Positions 1 to 6,365 of a stretch of 34,033 bases of DNA are shown piece by piece; position 1 is the first letter of the stretch; each line of letters starts with the position of its first letter. Source of the stretch: a virus; IMG/VR virus record IMGVR_UViG_3300050131_000236, positions 1 to 34,033 of that record. The stretch is one strand, 5' to 3'. The notes below the pieces were generated by a model that worked only from the letters and a program-made list of their open reading frames with translations, was not told the origin of the DNA and did no database searches. The position numbers and the translations under genes are program-made.

Positions 1-150
1 GCGTATTTGCACGGCGCGTATTTGCACGGCGCGGATTTGCAGCGCGCGTATTTGCACGGCGCGGATTTGCAGGGCGCGGATTTGCAGGGCGCGGATTTGC
101 AGGGCGCGGATTTGCAGGGCGCGGATTTGCACGGCGCGGATTTGCACGGC
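1..150 (+). repeat. Tandem 15-bp repeat array encoding pentapeptides
   Basis: Ten consecutive 15-bp units can be read, of the forms GCGTATTTGCACGGC and GCGGATTTGCAGGGC. Four adjacent copies are identical, and the array ends at GCGAAAGGC. The window edge cuts it, so the true copy number is unknown. Near-identity at the DNA level, including silent sites, points to recent slippage expansion. Confidence 0.95.
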
Positions 151-447
151 GCGAAAGGCTTACTTCCGGGCGGCCTCGTTCCGCTACAGATCGGCGGCAG
201 CCGGCACTGGCTCATCGTCCGAGAGCCGGGATACATCACTATCGGCTGCCATCACCAATCGCTTGCCTGGTGGCGTGAGCACTATAAAGCGACGGGGCGC
301 ACCGACGGCTACAGCGAGGCAGAGGTCGCTGAATACGCAGCTCACATCGAACACTGTGCGCAGTGGATGCAGGCGCATGGCGTGGATCGGGAGCCGGCAG
401 CACCACCCACTGAGGCCCCCACGGCTTCCCCGGAGGTGTCCTTATGA
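1..447 (+). CDS. Pentapeptide-repeat protein with phage-type C-terminal domain (5' truncated)
   Basis: The frame is open from base 1, so the gene starts outside the window. A TTG at 7 is available but lies inside the repeat array and is unlikely to be the start. The N-terminal part is about ten pentapeptides of the A(D/Y)L(Q/H)G type, which in this family fold as a right-handed quadrilateral beta-helix. The C-terminal ~95 residues contain [10 protein letters not shown] followed by a Tyr/Glu-rich helical stretch. I recall this combination from phage and prophage pentapeptide proteins of unknown role. The stop overlaps the next start (ATGA at 444-447), so it heads a coupled early-type cassette. 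Topoisomerase-protecting pentapeptide proteins (Qnr type) share the fold, but nothing here supports that function. Confidence 0.8.
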   Translation, partial: AYLHGAYLHGADLQRAYLHGADLQGADLQGADLQGADLQGADLHGADLHGAKGLLPGGLVPLQIGGSRHWLIVREPGYITIGCHHQSLAWWREHYKATGRTDGYSEAEVAEYAAHIEHCAQWMQAHGVDREPAAPPTEAPTASPEVSL

Positions 448-716
448 ACCCCTTCGTCCGCTTCCGTGTGGAGGTCTGGTGCAGTGGCGAGTGCTCTTCG
501 CGCTACCTGCAAACCATCACCACCGCCGACCCAAGCGAGCTGGAGACGCTCGGCGCCAGTCTCACCGCGGCCGCCTGTCGTGACGGCTGGACAAGCGACC
601 GCAAGGCCATCTGGTGTCCGAGCTGTACGCGAGAGAGGCACGCGGAAGATAATGCCGCGACGGTCGCCCAGTTCAAGGCGGAAGCCCGCAAGGCGATGCT
701 CGGAAGTGTCAAATGA
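444..716 (+). CDS. Small hypothetical protein with Cys pairs
   Basis: A 90-residue protein that I do not recognise. It starts at an ATG overlapping the upstream stop and ends at an ATGA overlap with the next gene, typical of translationally coupled phage genes. It contains CSGEC near residue 14 and CPSC near residue 58, a spacing that could bind one zinc ion. The C-terminus is an Ala/Lys-rich amphipathic helix. A small zinc-binding accessory protein of the replication cassette is possible, but no function can be assigned. Confidence 0.75.
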   Translation: MNPFVRFRVEVWCSGECSSRYLQTITTADPSELETLGASLTAAACRDGWTSDRKAIWCPSCTRERHAEDNAATVAQFKAEARKAMLGSVK

Positions 717-2020
717 AGCCCGACAAAAACAAAGCGCTGATGTTGGCCTGCGGGTCGAAGACCGGGGCCTATGATTGCGAGGCCCCTGACCAGTGGAGAT
801 GGGTCATGGTGCACGCGAAAGACCCGCTCGAAAGAGGAATGGCGTGGGTGAAGTCGAAGACCACGGCATATCACCACGAGTCCCCCTTCTGCGTTGACGA
901 TCACGGCCGGCCGCTCTACGTGCAGCACATGGCCGCTGACCTGGGATGGGCGGAACAGACGGCGAGGAACGTCCTCTCCGAATTGCAGTCACAGGGCCGG
1001 CTGAAGTTGAAAGGTAAGCGCATCTGGTACTGCGCCGATGTTCCGCAAGCCTACCAGGAACCCGAGGAGCAACCGGAAGCGCCGGATAGGCGAACAAAGG
1101 GCGAACGTTTTAACTCTGTACGGAGTTACTTTGGTTCGTATGTCGCTGATTTCATTGCAAACAAGCCAGAAGAAAAACAGTTTCTGGACCTGACCACGCT
1201 GGAAGCCTGGCAGAACCGGAAACGGGACATCTTCGCGGACACTATGGCAGCAGTTCGCATGAAAACCGATCCAATCGAAGATAGCATACTCGTCGGCCAG
1301 ATTGGAATCTCAAAGAAGCGACTGCCGAAGCGCCGGCACGTCGACGTCAGGTGGGTGCAGCTCGAGCTGGTCGAAAATCCTAACCCTGTACAGAGTACGG
1401 AATCGCCGCGTACAGACTCGGTTCTCCACTCTGTAGACGCGCGCGCGGTACTTCTTCAACAGCAACAGCAAAGGCCGACGTCCGCCCCAGTTTCAAGTTC
1501 TTCTGCTCTTCCATCATCATCAAGGCTGGTGAAGCCTGCTCCGCCTTCGGCGGGCGCGACTCATGAAACCAGGCAAGTAAAGACCGCTCCGCCTGCGGCG
1601 GGCGCTGCTTATGAAACCGCGCGTGACGAGCTCATTGCGATCTATCGCGCCAAGACCGGCGAACTCCCTGCGGTGATGCTCCTCAATAGGATCGAAACCC
1701 TCCTGTTGAATAAGGGCCGCAATTTTGAGGCCTTTTTGGACGTCCTGCGGCCCCACCTGGGGAACGAATGGCGGAACCCTCCCGCCTTCCTTACCCATAA
1801 AGCCAAGTTCGGATTTTTAGAGGCAATTCCGGTACCGGAGCCACAACTGAAACTGGCACCCAAATGCCCGCGCTGCCTCTCGCGCGGCGGTAGAGGGGCG
1901 GTTTTTTTTAACGGCACAATTATTGCCTGCCCCGACTGCACCACGTCGGACGAATGGCGCGAGAAGGTGGCCGCGAAGATGAAACCGAAAACACTCACCC
2001 AAACAGGAGGCGCCGCGTGA
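713..2020 (+). CDS. Winged-helix replication-initiator-like protein
   Basis: A 435-residue protein. Residues about 67-108 form a winged helix-turn-helix of the kind seen in phage replication proteins (LGWAEQTARNVLSELQSQG, then a basic wing). Residues 110-240 are charged and unassigned. A low-complexity linker with a Gln run lies near 248-253, followed by a duplicated KPAPPSAGA/KTAPPAAGA segment and a helical domain around 300-365. The C-terminus has CPRC and CPDC about 21 residues apart (385-409), a probable zinc ribbon. The architecture (N-terminal HTH, linker, C-terminal small domain) resembles lambda-O or DnaD-type initiators, and iteron-like DNA lies within the gene. No helicase, primase or polymerase motif is visible. 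Initiator is the best guess; a transcription regulator is the alternative. Confidence 0.65.
   Translation: MKPDKNKALMLACGSKTGAYDCEAPDQWRWVMVHAKDPLERGMAWVKSKTTAYHHESPFCVDDHGRPLYVQHMAADLGWAEQTARNVLSELQSQGRLKLKGKRIWYCADVPQAYQEPEEQPEAPDRRTKGERFNSVRSYFGSYVADFIANKPEEKQFLDLTTLEAWQNRKRDIFADTMAAVRMKTDPIEDSILVGQIGISKKRLPKRRHVDVRWVQLELVENPNPVQSTESPRTDSVLHSVDARAVLLQQQQQRPTSAPVSSSSALPSSSRLVKPAPPSAGATHETRQVKTAPPAAGAAYETARDELIAIYRAKTGELPAVMLLNRIETLLLNKGRNFEAFLDVLRPHLGNEWRNPPAFLTHKAKFGFLEAIPVPEPQLKLAPKCPRCLSRGGRGAVFFNGTIIACPDCTTSDEWREKVAAKMKPKTLTQTGGAA
1111..1440. other. Candidate iteron cluster / replication origin inside the initiator-like gene
   Basis: Four copies of a CTGTAC-centred motif occur. TAACTCTGTACGGAGTTA at 1111-1128 has perfect TAACTC/GAGTTA arms. 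TAACCCTGTACAGAGTACGG lies at 1381-1400. An inverted copy is near 1408-1422, and ACTCTGTAGACGC begins near 1428. The stretch between 1105 and 1200 is more AT-rich than its surroundings. Iterons inside the initiator gene are the lambda arrangement; the assignment here is inference. Confidence 0.4.
1532..1618 (+). repeat. 39-bp direct repeat pair with hairpin cores
   Basis: Two 39-bp copies (1532-1570 and 1580-1618, period 48 bp) lie in the linker of the initiator-like gene. Each holds a CCGCC-N3-GGCGG hairpin and ends in ATGAAACC. They encode KPAPPSAGATHET and KTAPPAAGAAYET. Confidence 0.8.
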
Positions 2021-2157
2021 CTCATCTACCTGAACCCTCTTACGTCCTCTACAGGCGCCGCACGAGCTTTGGCGCCATGCTGGTGATCATTTTCGTGGTC
2101 TTCGCTGCCGGTTGGGGCCTGGTCACGCTCGTTAAATGGATTGCGAGGTGGCTATGA
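2017..2157 (+). CDS. Small single-pass membrane protein
   Basis: A 46-residue protein starting at GTG, whose TG is shared with the upstream TGA stop. A perfect AGGAGG at 2005-2010 sits 6 nt upstream. After a short basic N-terminus (YRRRTSFGA) there is one membrane helix (MLVIIFVVFAAGWGLVTLV), then a basic/aromatic end (KWIARWL), so the N-terminus may face either side. It ends at an ATGA overlap. The strong ribosome binding site and the overlaps support a real gene. The role is unknown; small phage membrane proteins of this type include exclusion and lysis-timing factors. Confidence 0.7.
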   Translation: MTHLPEPSYVLYRRRTSFGAMLVIIFVVFAAGWGLVTLVKWIARWL

Positions 2158-2420
2158 CGCTGATCCACTACGCGATCGCGCGAGCCTACGCGCAACTTCT
2201 CACCGGGGATGCGGCCGACCAGGTCGAACTCCTCCGGCCGTCGATCGCCAATTATCAGGCACGCGAAGCCGGAATCCTCTGCCCCCGCTGCGGCGGCGCC
2301 GGCAGGGAACCCAGAATTGCCTCCTGGCCTTATCGGCGGTCCGGAACTCACGTGAAGTGCCTGCACTGCGGTGGCCTGGCTTGCGGACTGCGCTCAGCCG
2401 CGGTCGGAGGCCTGTCATGA
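2154..2420 (+). CDS. Small zinc-ribbon protein
   Basis: An 88-residue protein starting at the ATG of an ATGA overlap (2154) and ending at another (2417-2420). The N-terminal half is helical (LIHYAIARAYAQLL). The C-terminal half has CPRCGGAG and CLHCGG about 30 residues apart, a four-Cys zinc ribbon resembling those of DnaJ-like or nucleic-acid-binding ribbons. Probably a DNA- or RNA-binding accessory factor of the early cassette; no specific function is supported. Confidence 0.7.
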   Translation: MTLIHYAIARAYAQLLTGDAADQVELLRPSIANYQAREAGILCPRCGGAGREPRIASWPYRRSGTHVKCLHCGGLACGLRSAAVGGLS

Positions 2421-2617
2421 TGCACGACTCCAACGACTTCGCGCGTGCGGCCATCAGCGCCGCACAACTGGCCGCCGAACTGAAACCCGATGACCGCGAC
2501 CCACTCGGTGATCTGCGCAAACTGGCGCAGTACCACCTACTGGCCGCCGCCAAGATCACACGCCAGATCGCCGATGCCCTGGGAGAAAAGGCCAATGCCG
2601 CCGGAGGCCAGCCATGA
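2417..2617 (+). CDS. Small helical hypothetical protein
   Basis: A 66-residue protein that starts at ATGATG in the upstream stop overlap and stops in an ATGA overlap with the HNH gene. It is predicted almost wholly helical, with Ala-rich amphipathic stretches (FARAAISAAQLAAEL, YHLLAAAKITRQIADAL) and an acidic-basic hinge (KPDDRDPLGDLRK). I do not recognise the family. Gene spacing is the main support. Confidence 0.6.
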   Translation: MMHDSNDFARAAISAAQLAAELKPDDRDPLGDLRKLAQYHLLAAAKITRQIADALGEKANAAGGQP

Positions 2618-3300
2618 GCCGGCGACCGTGGACGTCGGGAGAGTTGAGCCGGGTGCGGAAACTGTATCCGCACCGCCCCACGCGCGTGATCGCAGAAATG
2701 TTAGAGAGATCCGTGAGTAGCGTGTGCAACGCCGCGTGCATCCTGGGCCTTCGAAAGACGCAGGCGTTCCTCCAGAGCGAGGAGTCGGGCATCCTGATCA
2801 AGGGACATACGCGAGGCATCTCCACCCAATTCAAAAAGGGGCAGACTCCAAAGAACAAGGGTCTACGGCGCCCGGGATGGTCTGCCGGGCGGATGAAAGA
2901 GACGCAGTTCAAAAAAGGCGACCGCACGGGAATCGCCGCGAGGAATTGGAAGCCAATCGGCACAGTACTGGCCGACACCGATGGATACCTACGCATCAAA
3001 GTGTGCGAGGCGGTACACGGAAAGGAACCCACCGGATTCGGCAACCAGAAGTGCTGGCCCTTTCTGAGCCGGCACACCTGGGAGCAGCGCAACGGGCCCA
3101 TCCCGCCGGGGCACGTGATCGCGTTCCGCAACGGCAACCGCGCCGATTGCGCGATTGAGAATCTGGAGTGCATCTCACGGGGCGAGTTGGCAAACCGGAA
3201 CAAGATGTGGGGCCGCCTGCCACAGGAGCTCGCGGAAGCGATCCAGTTAAACGGGGCGTTGAAAAATAAAATCAGGAGGCTCATCGATGGCAAAAAATAA
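2614..3300 (+). CDS. HNH endonuclease with N-terminal HTH and NUMOD-like repeats
   Basis: A 228-residue protein. Residues 1-50 look like a SANT/HTH DNA-binding module (RPWTSGEL, then TRVIAEMLERSVSSV). Residues 70-105 carry two FKKG motifs (TQFKKGQTPKNKG and TQFKKGDRTG) like the NUMOD-type DNA-binding motifs of homing endonucleases. The C-terminal HNH fold is visible as HTWEQRNGPIPPGHVIAF, GN, and IENLECIS, with probable active-site His154, His167 and Asn183. Phages carry such enzymes either as free-standing homing endonucleases or as packaging-linked nickases. The location in the early cassette, away from the expected terminase, favours the homing type. Start by ATGA overlap. Confidence 0.9.
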   Translation: MSRRPWTSGELSRVRKLYPHRPTRVIAEMLERSVSSVCNAACILGLRKTQAFLQSEESGILIKGHTRGISTQFKKGQTPKNKGLRRPGWSAGRMKETQFKKGDRTGIAARNWKPIGTVLADTDGYLRIKVCEAVHGKEPTGFGNQKCWPFLSRHTWEQRNGPIPPGHVIAFRNGNRADCAIENLECISRGELANRNKMWGRLPQELAEAIQLNGALKNKIRRLIDGKK

Positions 3301-3550
3301 GATGTCGGACCTGCGCGACCATCTGTTCGAGACATTGGAAGCGCTAAAGGATCCCGATACGCCGATGGACCTGGCGCGCGCCAAGACAATCAGCGACGTG
3401 GCCCAGACCATCATCAATTCAGCCAAGGTCGAAGTGGACCTGGTTAAGGCAATCGGGGGGGACAATCCCAGCGAGTTTTTCGGCCGCCCACAGGAACTCC
3501 CGGAAGGTCGCCGTACGCTGATGATCCCAAAGGCAGGAGGCCGCCCGTGA
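3287..3550 (+). CDS. Small conserved phage-type protein
   Basis: An 87-residue protein with AGGAGG at 3274-3279 in front of the ATG, overlapping the end of the HNH gene by 14 nt. The pattern of a helical N-terminus (LRDHLFETLEALKD), then LARAKTISDVAQTIINSAKVEVD, is one I recall from short proteins beside HNH genes in many phages, where the role is unknown. It ends in a GTGA overlap with the following gene. Confidence 0.8.
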   Translation: MAKNKMSDLRDHLFETLEALKDPDTPMDLARAKTISDVAQTIINSAKVEVDLVKAIGGDNPSEFFGRPQELPEGRRTLMIPKAGGRP

Positions 3551-3783
3551 GCCCCGCGAGTACCCGAGACATCGGCACGGCGGCCGCTCTCAACCGGGAC
3601 CGCGCCATGCGTTTGGACAAGGCAGCGAAAGCCGCCTTCGATCGCTGGGCCTGGCCGGCGGGCGTGTCCACTCCCTGGGAACGGCTGGAATCGCGCGAGC
3701 AGGAAGCGTGGCGGATGTCCCGCATAAAACAGCTTGACATGCCCGCAATAAACAGCTATAGTATAAACATAAGGAGCTACTGA
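3547..3783 (+). CDS. Small hypothetical protein
   Basis: A 78-residue protein starting at the GTG of a GTGA overlap, preceded by GCAGGAGG. It is helical and rich in Arg, Ala and Trp (AAFDRWAWPAGVSTPWERLESREQEAWRM, read here as two pieces around the Pro). The last 20 residues overlap the promoter at 3734-3762 and have atypical composition (Asn/Ser/Ile). The true functional part may therefore be shorter, or the promoter evolved inside the gene end. Function unknown. Confidence 0.6.
   Translation: MSPASTRDIGTAAALNRDRAMRLDKAAKAAFDRWAWPAGVSTPWERLESREQEAWRMSRIKQLDMPAINSYSINIRSY
3734..3762 (+). promoter_or_regulatory. Strong sigma70-type promoter
   Basis: A perfect TTGACA at 3734-3739 and TATAGT at 3757-3762 are separated by exactly 17 bp. 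The predicted transcription start is near 3769, followed by AAGGAG at 3771-3776 and the ATG at 3785. This is the best promoter match I found in the window, in an AT-rich island inside the 3' end of the upstream gene. Confidence 0.8.
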
Positions 3784-3784
3784 G

Positions 3785-3979
3785 ATGACATCGAAAATGC
3801 TGGTAATTGACCCGATCACAGACGCCACCGAAACCGCTGTTTCCGCCATCGTGCGGAATATGGAAACTGGCGAAGAGCGCATCATCACCGATTCCGCCGA
3901 GATCCGCGCGCTCTATAACGATCCGACCGCTCAGTCGTATGGCGAGGGCAGCTACACTGTGGTCAACGATGCCGCGTAA
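3785..3979 (+). CDS. Small acidic hypothetical protein driven by its own promoter
   Basis: A 64-residue acidic protein (MLVIDPITDATETAVSAIV, then ETGEERIITDSAEIRALY). The start is supported by AAGGAG 8 nt upstream and by the promoter just before it. It looks like a compact beta/alpha fold, with no Cys and no membrane segment. A dedicated strong promoter and a very short leader suggest early high expression. An anti-host or regulatory role is conceivable but unproven. Confidence 0.7.
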   Translation: MTSKMLVIDPITDATETAVSAIVRNMETGEERIITDSAEIRALYNDPTAQSYGEGSYTVVNDAA

Positions 3980-4124
3980 TCTCACCTACACCCAGGCCGT
4001 AGCGATGGCTGCGGCCCGAAAGACCAACGGCGCTGGACCCGGCCGCCCGAAACTGAAGGCCCGGCGCTGTCGCTGCGGCAAATTCACCCGCGCAACGGCC
4101 AAGGCGCGATACCACGCCTGCTAA
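3969..4124 (+). CDS. Small basic protein with Cys motif
   Basis: A 51-residue protein overlapping the previous gene by 11 nt. It has a basic GRPKLKARRCRCGKF core and ends in ARYHAC, so four residues (three Cys and one His) could hold a zinc ion. I recall short phage proteins with a GRPK...C-C...H-C pattern. Probably a small nucleic-acid-binding protein; function unknown. Confidence 0.55.
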   Translation: MPRNLTYTQAVAMAAARKTNGAGPGRPKLKARRCRCGKFTRATAKARYHAC

Positions 4125-4222
4125 TCGCCGCCGGCCGACCTGACCGCGCCGCCCAACTGCGCCCGCACGCAATCCAGCAGATCCTCGCCGGCGCGGGCCT
4201 TCTCATCGCCCGCAGGCCTGCG
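4121..4222 (-). pseudogene. Possible C-terminal gene remnant
   Basis: Read on the minus strand, this 33-codon open stretch gives a plausible protein end (DEKARAGEDLLDCVRAQLGG...). Almost every codon ends in G or C, but there is no start codon, and an in-frame TAG lies just upstream at 4223-4225. It may be the tail of a gene whose front was lost or frameshifted, or a chance high-GC frame. Confidence 0.25.
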
Positions 4223-4247
4223 CTATTCTCTCTTCAGAGGTGTTCGA

Positions 4248-4325
4248 TGGCTAACACAACGAAGAAGCCGATCAAAGCGGCAGCTGCAACGGCCGGCAAG
4301 AAGAAGAAGCCGACGAAGAAGTAGC
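4248..4325 (+). CDS. 25-residue Lys/Ala-rich peptide
   Basis: The ATG at 4248 has CAGAGG six nt upstream. The product is MANTTKKPIKAAAATAGKK plus KKPTKK, a histone-H1-tail-like basic peptide of a kind seen as tiny ORFs in phages; it would bind nucleic acid non-specifically. The opposite strand is also open here and would encode a Phe/Ala-rich membrane-like segment, but that is the expected complement of AAG/GCA-rich codons. Confidence 0.45.
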
Positions 4326-4679
4326 CCGCAACCGAAACGGCCCGCTTCCCGTGGACCTGGCGGCGGGCCAAACTCGCCGGCATCGCCGCCCCGGTAGATT
4401 CCACCCGAGCAGCTCGTACAATTCCAGCTCCCATTCCCCGCCCACGAACTCATCCACGCCCCAGCCCCCCTTCCGGATAATTCGCCCTTCGCGCGAGCCG
4501 CGACCCATCCCGACCTATGACCGCGCCCCCCGCCCGCTAGCGCCTCCAGCCCCGGAAACGGACCTAACTCTCCTGATTTCAGTGCGCAATCCGTCCCACA
4601 CGCTGTAGTCTACTGACCAGTGAAAACAGGGCTCCGCATCCACGTGTTTTCAACACGCATTCTGCGGTTGGAAAATAGG
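4326..4679. other. Gene-poor stretch between convergent early modules
   Basis: No confident gene. A minus-strand open frame (4272-4508) begins with a protein-like segment (GWGVDEF, GEWELELYELLGWNLPG) but then turns into Arg/Ser-rich sequence and overlaps the Lys-rich peptide gene. It could be a decayed gene. The + strand is C-rich and encodes only Pro/Ser/Arg low complexity. The right end holds the nested dyad at 4634-4667. Confidence 0.5.
4634..4667. repeat. Nested inverted repeat next to the recombinase gene
   Basis: The outer arms are CCGCA (4634-4638) and TGCGG (4663-4667). The inner arms are CGTGTT (4643-4648) and AACACG (4652-4657) with a 3-nt loop. It lies 13 bp beyond the recombinase stop. 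Candidates are a serine-recombinase crossover site or a terminator between convergent transcripts; no T-run follows in either direction. Confidence 0.4.
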
Positions 4680-5327
4680 CTAGTGGGACACCTTCCGGCG
4701 CTCCGCCAGCAGCCGCTCAATCGTGCCGCGGCCAACCTTCAAGGCCCGCGCAATTTCCCGGATCGAGCATCCCTCTCTCCCCATCTGCACCGCTCGATCG
4801 CGATCGAAGATCCGCCGCGGCCGGCACGGAGGTAAATCTTTGCCCGAACGGCTGTGGCGCCCAGTCCGCCCGCCAATCTTCCCGTTCGTGTAATCCTCCC
4901 GGTATCGCTTCAGTCCCGCCGTGACTCGCTCCTTGATCATCTCGCGCTCGAACTCCGCGAACGCCGCCATGATCGTGAGCATCAGCCGCGACATCGGGTT
5001 GCTTTCATCCGTGTCGAGGTTCTGCGTCACCGCGACCCAACGCACGCCGAGGCCTCGGAGCTCCTGGATGCTCTCCAGACACTGCCCAACGCTTCGGCCC
5101 CACCGGTCCAGCTTCCACACCAGCACGCAGTCGATCCGCCTGGCGCGCGCCTCCTGCATCAGGCGCGTCAACTGCGGCCTGTCCTTCTTTGCCCCGCTCC
5201 ACCCGAGATCTACGTACTCCGTCGCGGCGCCCCACTTCCGGGCCTTGCAGTACTGCCGCAGATCGCGCAGCTGCATTTCACAGTTCTGATCGGTGGTCGA
5301 CACGCGGGCGTAGATGGCAACTCTCAT
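4680..5327 (-). CDS. Small serine recombinase (resolvase/invertase family)
   Basis: A 215-residue protein with a complete catalytic domain. MRVAIYARVS places the nucleophile at Ser10 with Arg8 beside it. LVWKLDRWGRS (about 69-79) carries the conserved active-site Arg residues. SRLMLTIMAAFAEFEREMIKER (split by its helix start near 113) is the long dimer helix E. The C-terminus (174-209) is a Hin/resolvase-type HTH (FDRDRAV, GCSIREIARALKVGRGTIERL). The length fits small resolvases and invertases, not large phage integrases. It is the last gene of the 6544-4680 operon, 32 bp after its neighbour. It may resolve multimers, invert DNA or integrate; no matching site pair was found apart from the dyad at 4634-4667. 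Confidence 0.93.
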   Translation of the reverse strand: MRVAIYARVSTTDQNCEMQLRDLRQYCKARKWGAATEYVDLGWSGAKKDRPQLTRLMQEARARRIDCVLVWKLDRWGRSVGQCLESIQELRGLGVRWVAVTQNLDTDESNPMSRLMLTIMAAFAEFEREMIKERVTAGLKRYREDYTNGKIGGRTGRHSRSGKDLPPCRPRRIFDRDRAVQMGREGCSIREIARALKVGRGTIERLLAERRKVSH

Positions 5328-5359
5328 ACTGAGATCTTCGCCCCGCCGTCAACCAGGCG

Positions 5360-5554
5360 TCACCGGGCCCCCACGGTAAACGCCACCAGCATCACCAACA
5401 CGAACAGCAAAAGCCCCGGCCACCCGCCGGCCAGGGCCTTCCACGTGAGCCGCAGTTCGCGCCGGCCCTGGTCTAACACAAGCGAACGGAGGGCAGAGGT
5501 CCGCGAGAGTGGGGTTTCTCGCAGGTCGCCGAGCAACAGAAGGAGACGTTTCAT
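5360..5554 (-). CDS. Small membrane-anchored protein
   Basis: A 64-residue protein starting at the ATG that overlaps the stop of the 28-aa gene (ATGA). Residues 1-40 are basic and amphipathic (LRETPLSRTSALRSLVLDQGRREL), and residues about 47-62 form a membrane helix (GLLLFVLVMLVAFTV), giving a tail-anchored topology. Its pairing with another single-pass mini-protein recalls phage holin/antiholin or spanin-type pairs, but there is no lipobox and no endolysin neighbour. Unassigned. Confidence 0.65.
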   Translation of the reverse strand: MKRLLLLLGDLRETPLSRTSALRSLVLDQGRRELRLTWKALAGGWPGLLLFVLVMLVAFTVGAR

Positions 5555-5637
5555 GGATGCCCCCAGATCAACGCCGCGACCACCGCCAGGAAGATGACGG
5601 CCAATGTAATGCGGAACGCTATACGCGGGTCTCTCAT
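5551..5637 (-). CDS. 28-residue single-pass membrane mini-protein
   Basis: The ATG at 5637 overlaps the stop of the upstream gene (ATGA), and its own TGA overlaps the next ATG (5551-5554). This double coupling is strong support for so short an ORF. The product is MRDPRIAFR followed by a membrane helix (ITLAVIFLAVVAALIWG) and HP. The positive residues before the helix suggest N-in topology. Holin-like or regulatory mini-protein; function unknown. Confidence 0.6.
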   Translation of the reverse strand: MRDPRIAFRITLAVIFLAVVAALIWGHP

Positions 5638-6365
5638 TTCGACCCCCGAAAGAGCGCGATCGCCAACGCGGTGACGTCGGCCGAGTTGAACCGGACTCCG
5701 GCGCCCTCGGCGGCCAGCTTGATTTCCGCGGTGCGCGTGGCCCGGCCGGCGGCGACGAGGAAGTCCGCCATGGTGGCGGCCGCCGGCACTGGAACCGCCG
5801 CGGTGCGTGCGATGTGCTGGGCGACTGGCCCGTTGGTCCCTGTCCCCAGAGCGATCGGAGGCGTGGCGGAAGTCGCCGCCACCGGCGCCCGGCGCTCCGT
5901 GGGTAGGTCATCCCAGTTGATCGGTGGCGGACCAGAGACCGCAGCAGCCGACGGCCGGCCGATCGGCCGCGCGTTGGCCGCCCTGATGCGGGCGATCTCA
6001 GCATCGACGTTCCGGGCGGCCTCGGCCGGCAAGTGGACCCGCGGCCGCGGCGGAGAGGTCCAGGCGCCGCCGGGGTTCTCTTGCATGGCGCGGCGCTTCT
6101 CGGAATCAGGGCTTAGCCAGACGTCCCAGCGCGCCGCCGTGCCGCCTCTCTTGGCGGACCGCTTGCAGATCTGGAAGCACTCACCGACAGCCGGCTGCAG
6201 CATGCCGACCTGGTCGGCCACCGCCAGGTCCAGAAACATCACCTGATTGTCAGTCAGGGAGAACATCACCTGCGGGCCGAAACGACCTTCGACCGTCTTC
6301 CCCTGCGCAAACTGCAGGGCGACTTCTATCGGGACATTGAGCTCGAACGACACCTTGTTGCGCAT
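5634..6365 (-). CDS. Conserved-looking phage protein of unknown function (243 aa)
   Basis: The start is the ATG in a TGATG overlap with the upstream gene; a GTG three bases earlier is the alternative. The N-terminal ~75 residues look like a compact beta domain (VSFELNVPIEVALQF, then FSLTDNQVMFLDLAVADQV, PAVGECFQICK). The middle (80-190) is Pro/Ala/Arg-rich and probably disordered. The C-terminal ~50 residues are helical (ADFLVAAGRATRTAEIKLA). A beta domain plus a flexible tail resembles single-stranded-DNA-binding-type phage proteins, but I see no diagnostic motif. I recall similar N-terminal domains only in uncharacterised prophage proteins. Confidence 0.7.
   Translation of the reverse strand: MRNKVSFELNVPIEVALQFAQGKTVEGRFGPQVMFSLTDNQVMFLDLAVADQVGMLQPAVGECFQICKRSAKRGGTAARWDVWLSPDSEKRRAMQENPGGAWTSPPRPRVHLPAEAARNVDAEIARIRAANARPIGRPSAAAVSGPPPINWDDLPTERRAPVAATSATPPIALGTGTNGPVAQHIARTAAVPVPAAATMADFLVAAGRATRTAEIKLAAEGAGVRFNSADVTALAIALFRGSK

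Noticed and set aside
1-150. CRISPR array
   Set aside because: Units are contiguous 15-bp repeats with no spacers and translate as pentapeptides.
4234-4434. Minus-strand membrane-like ORF opposite the Lys-rich peptide
   Set aside because: Its Phe/Leu/Ala stretch is simply the complement of AAG/GCA codons, and the + strand peptide has the better ribosome binding site. Both remain uncertain.
4680-5327. Phage integrase of the large serine type
   Set aside because: At 215 residues with a simple C-terminal HTH it lacks the recombinase and zinc-ribbon domains of large serine integrases.
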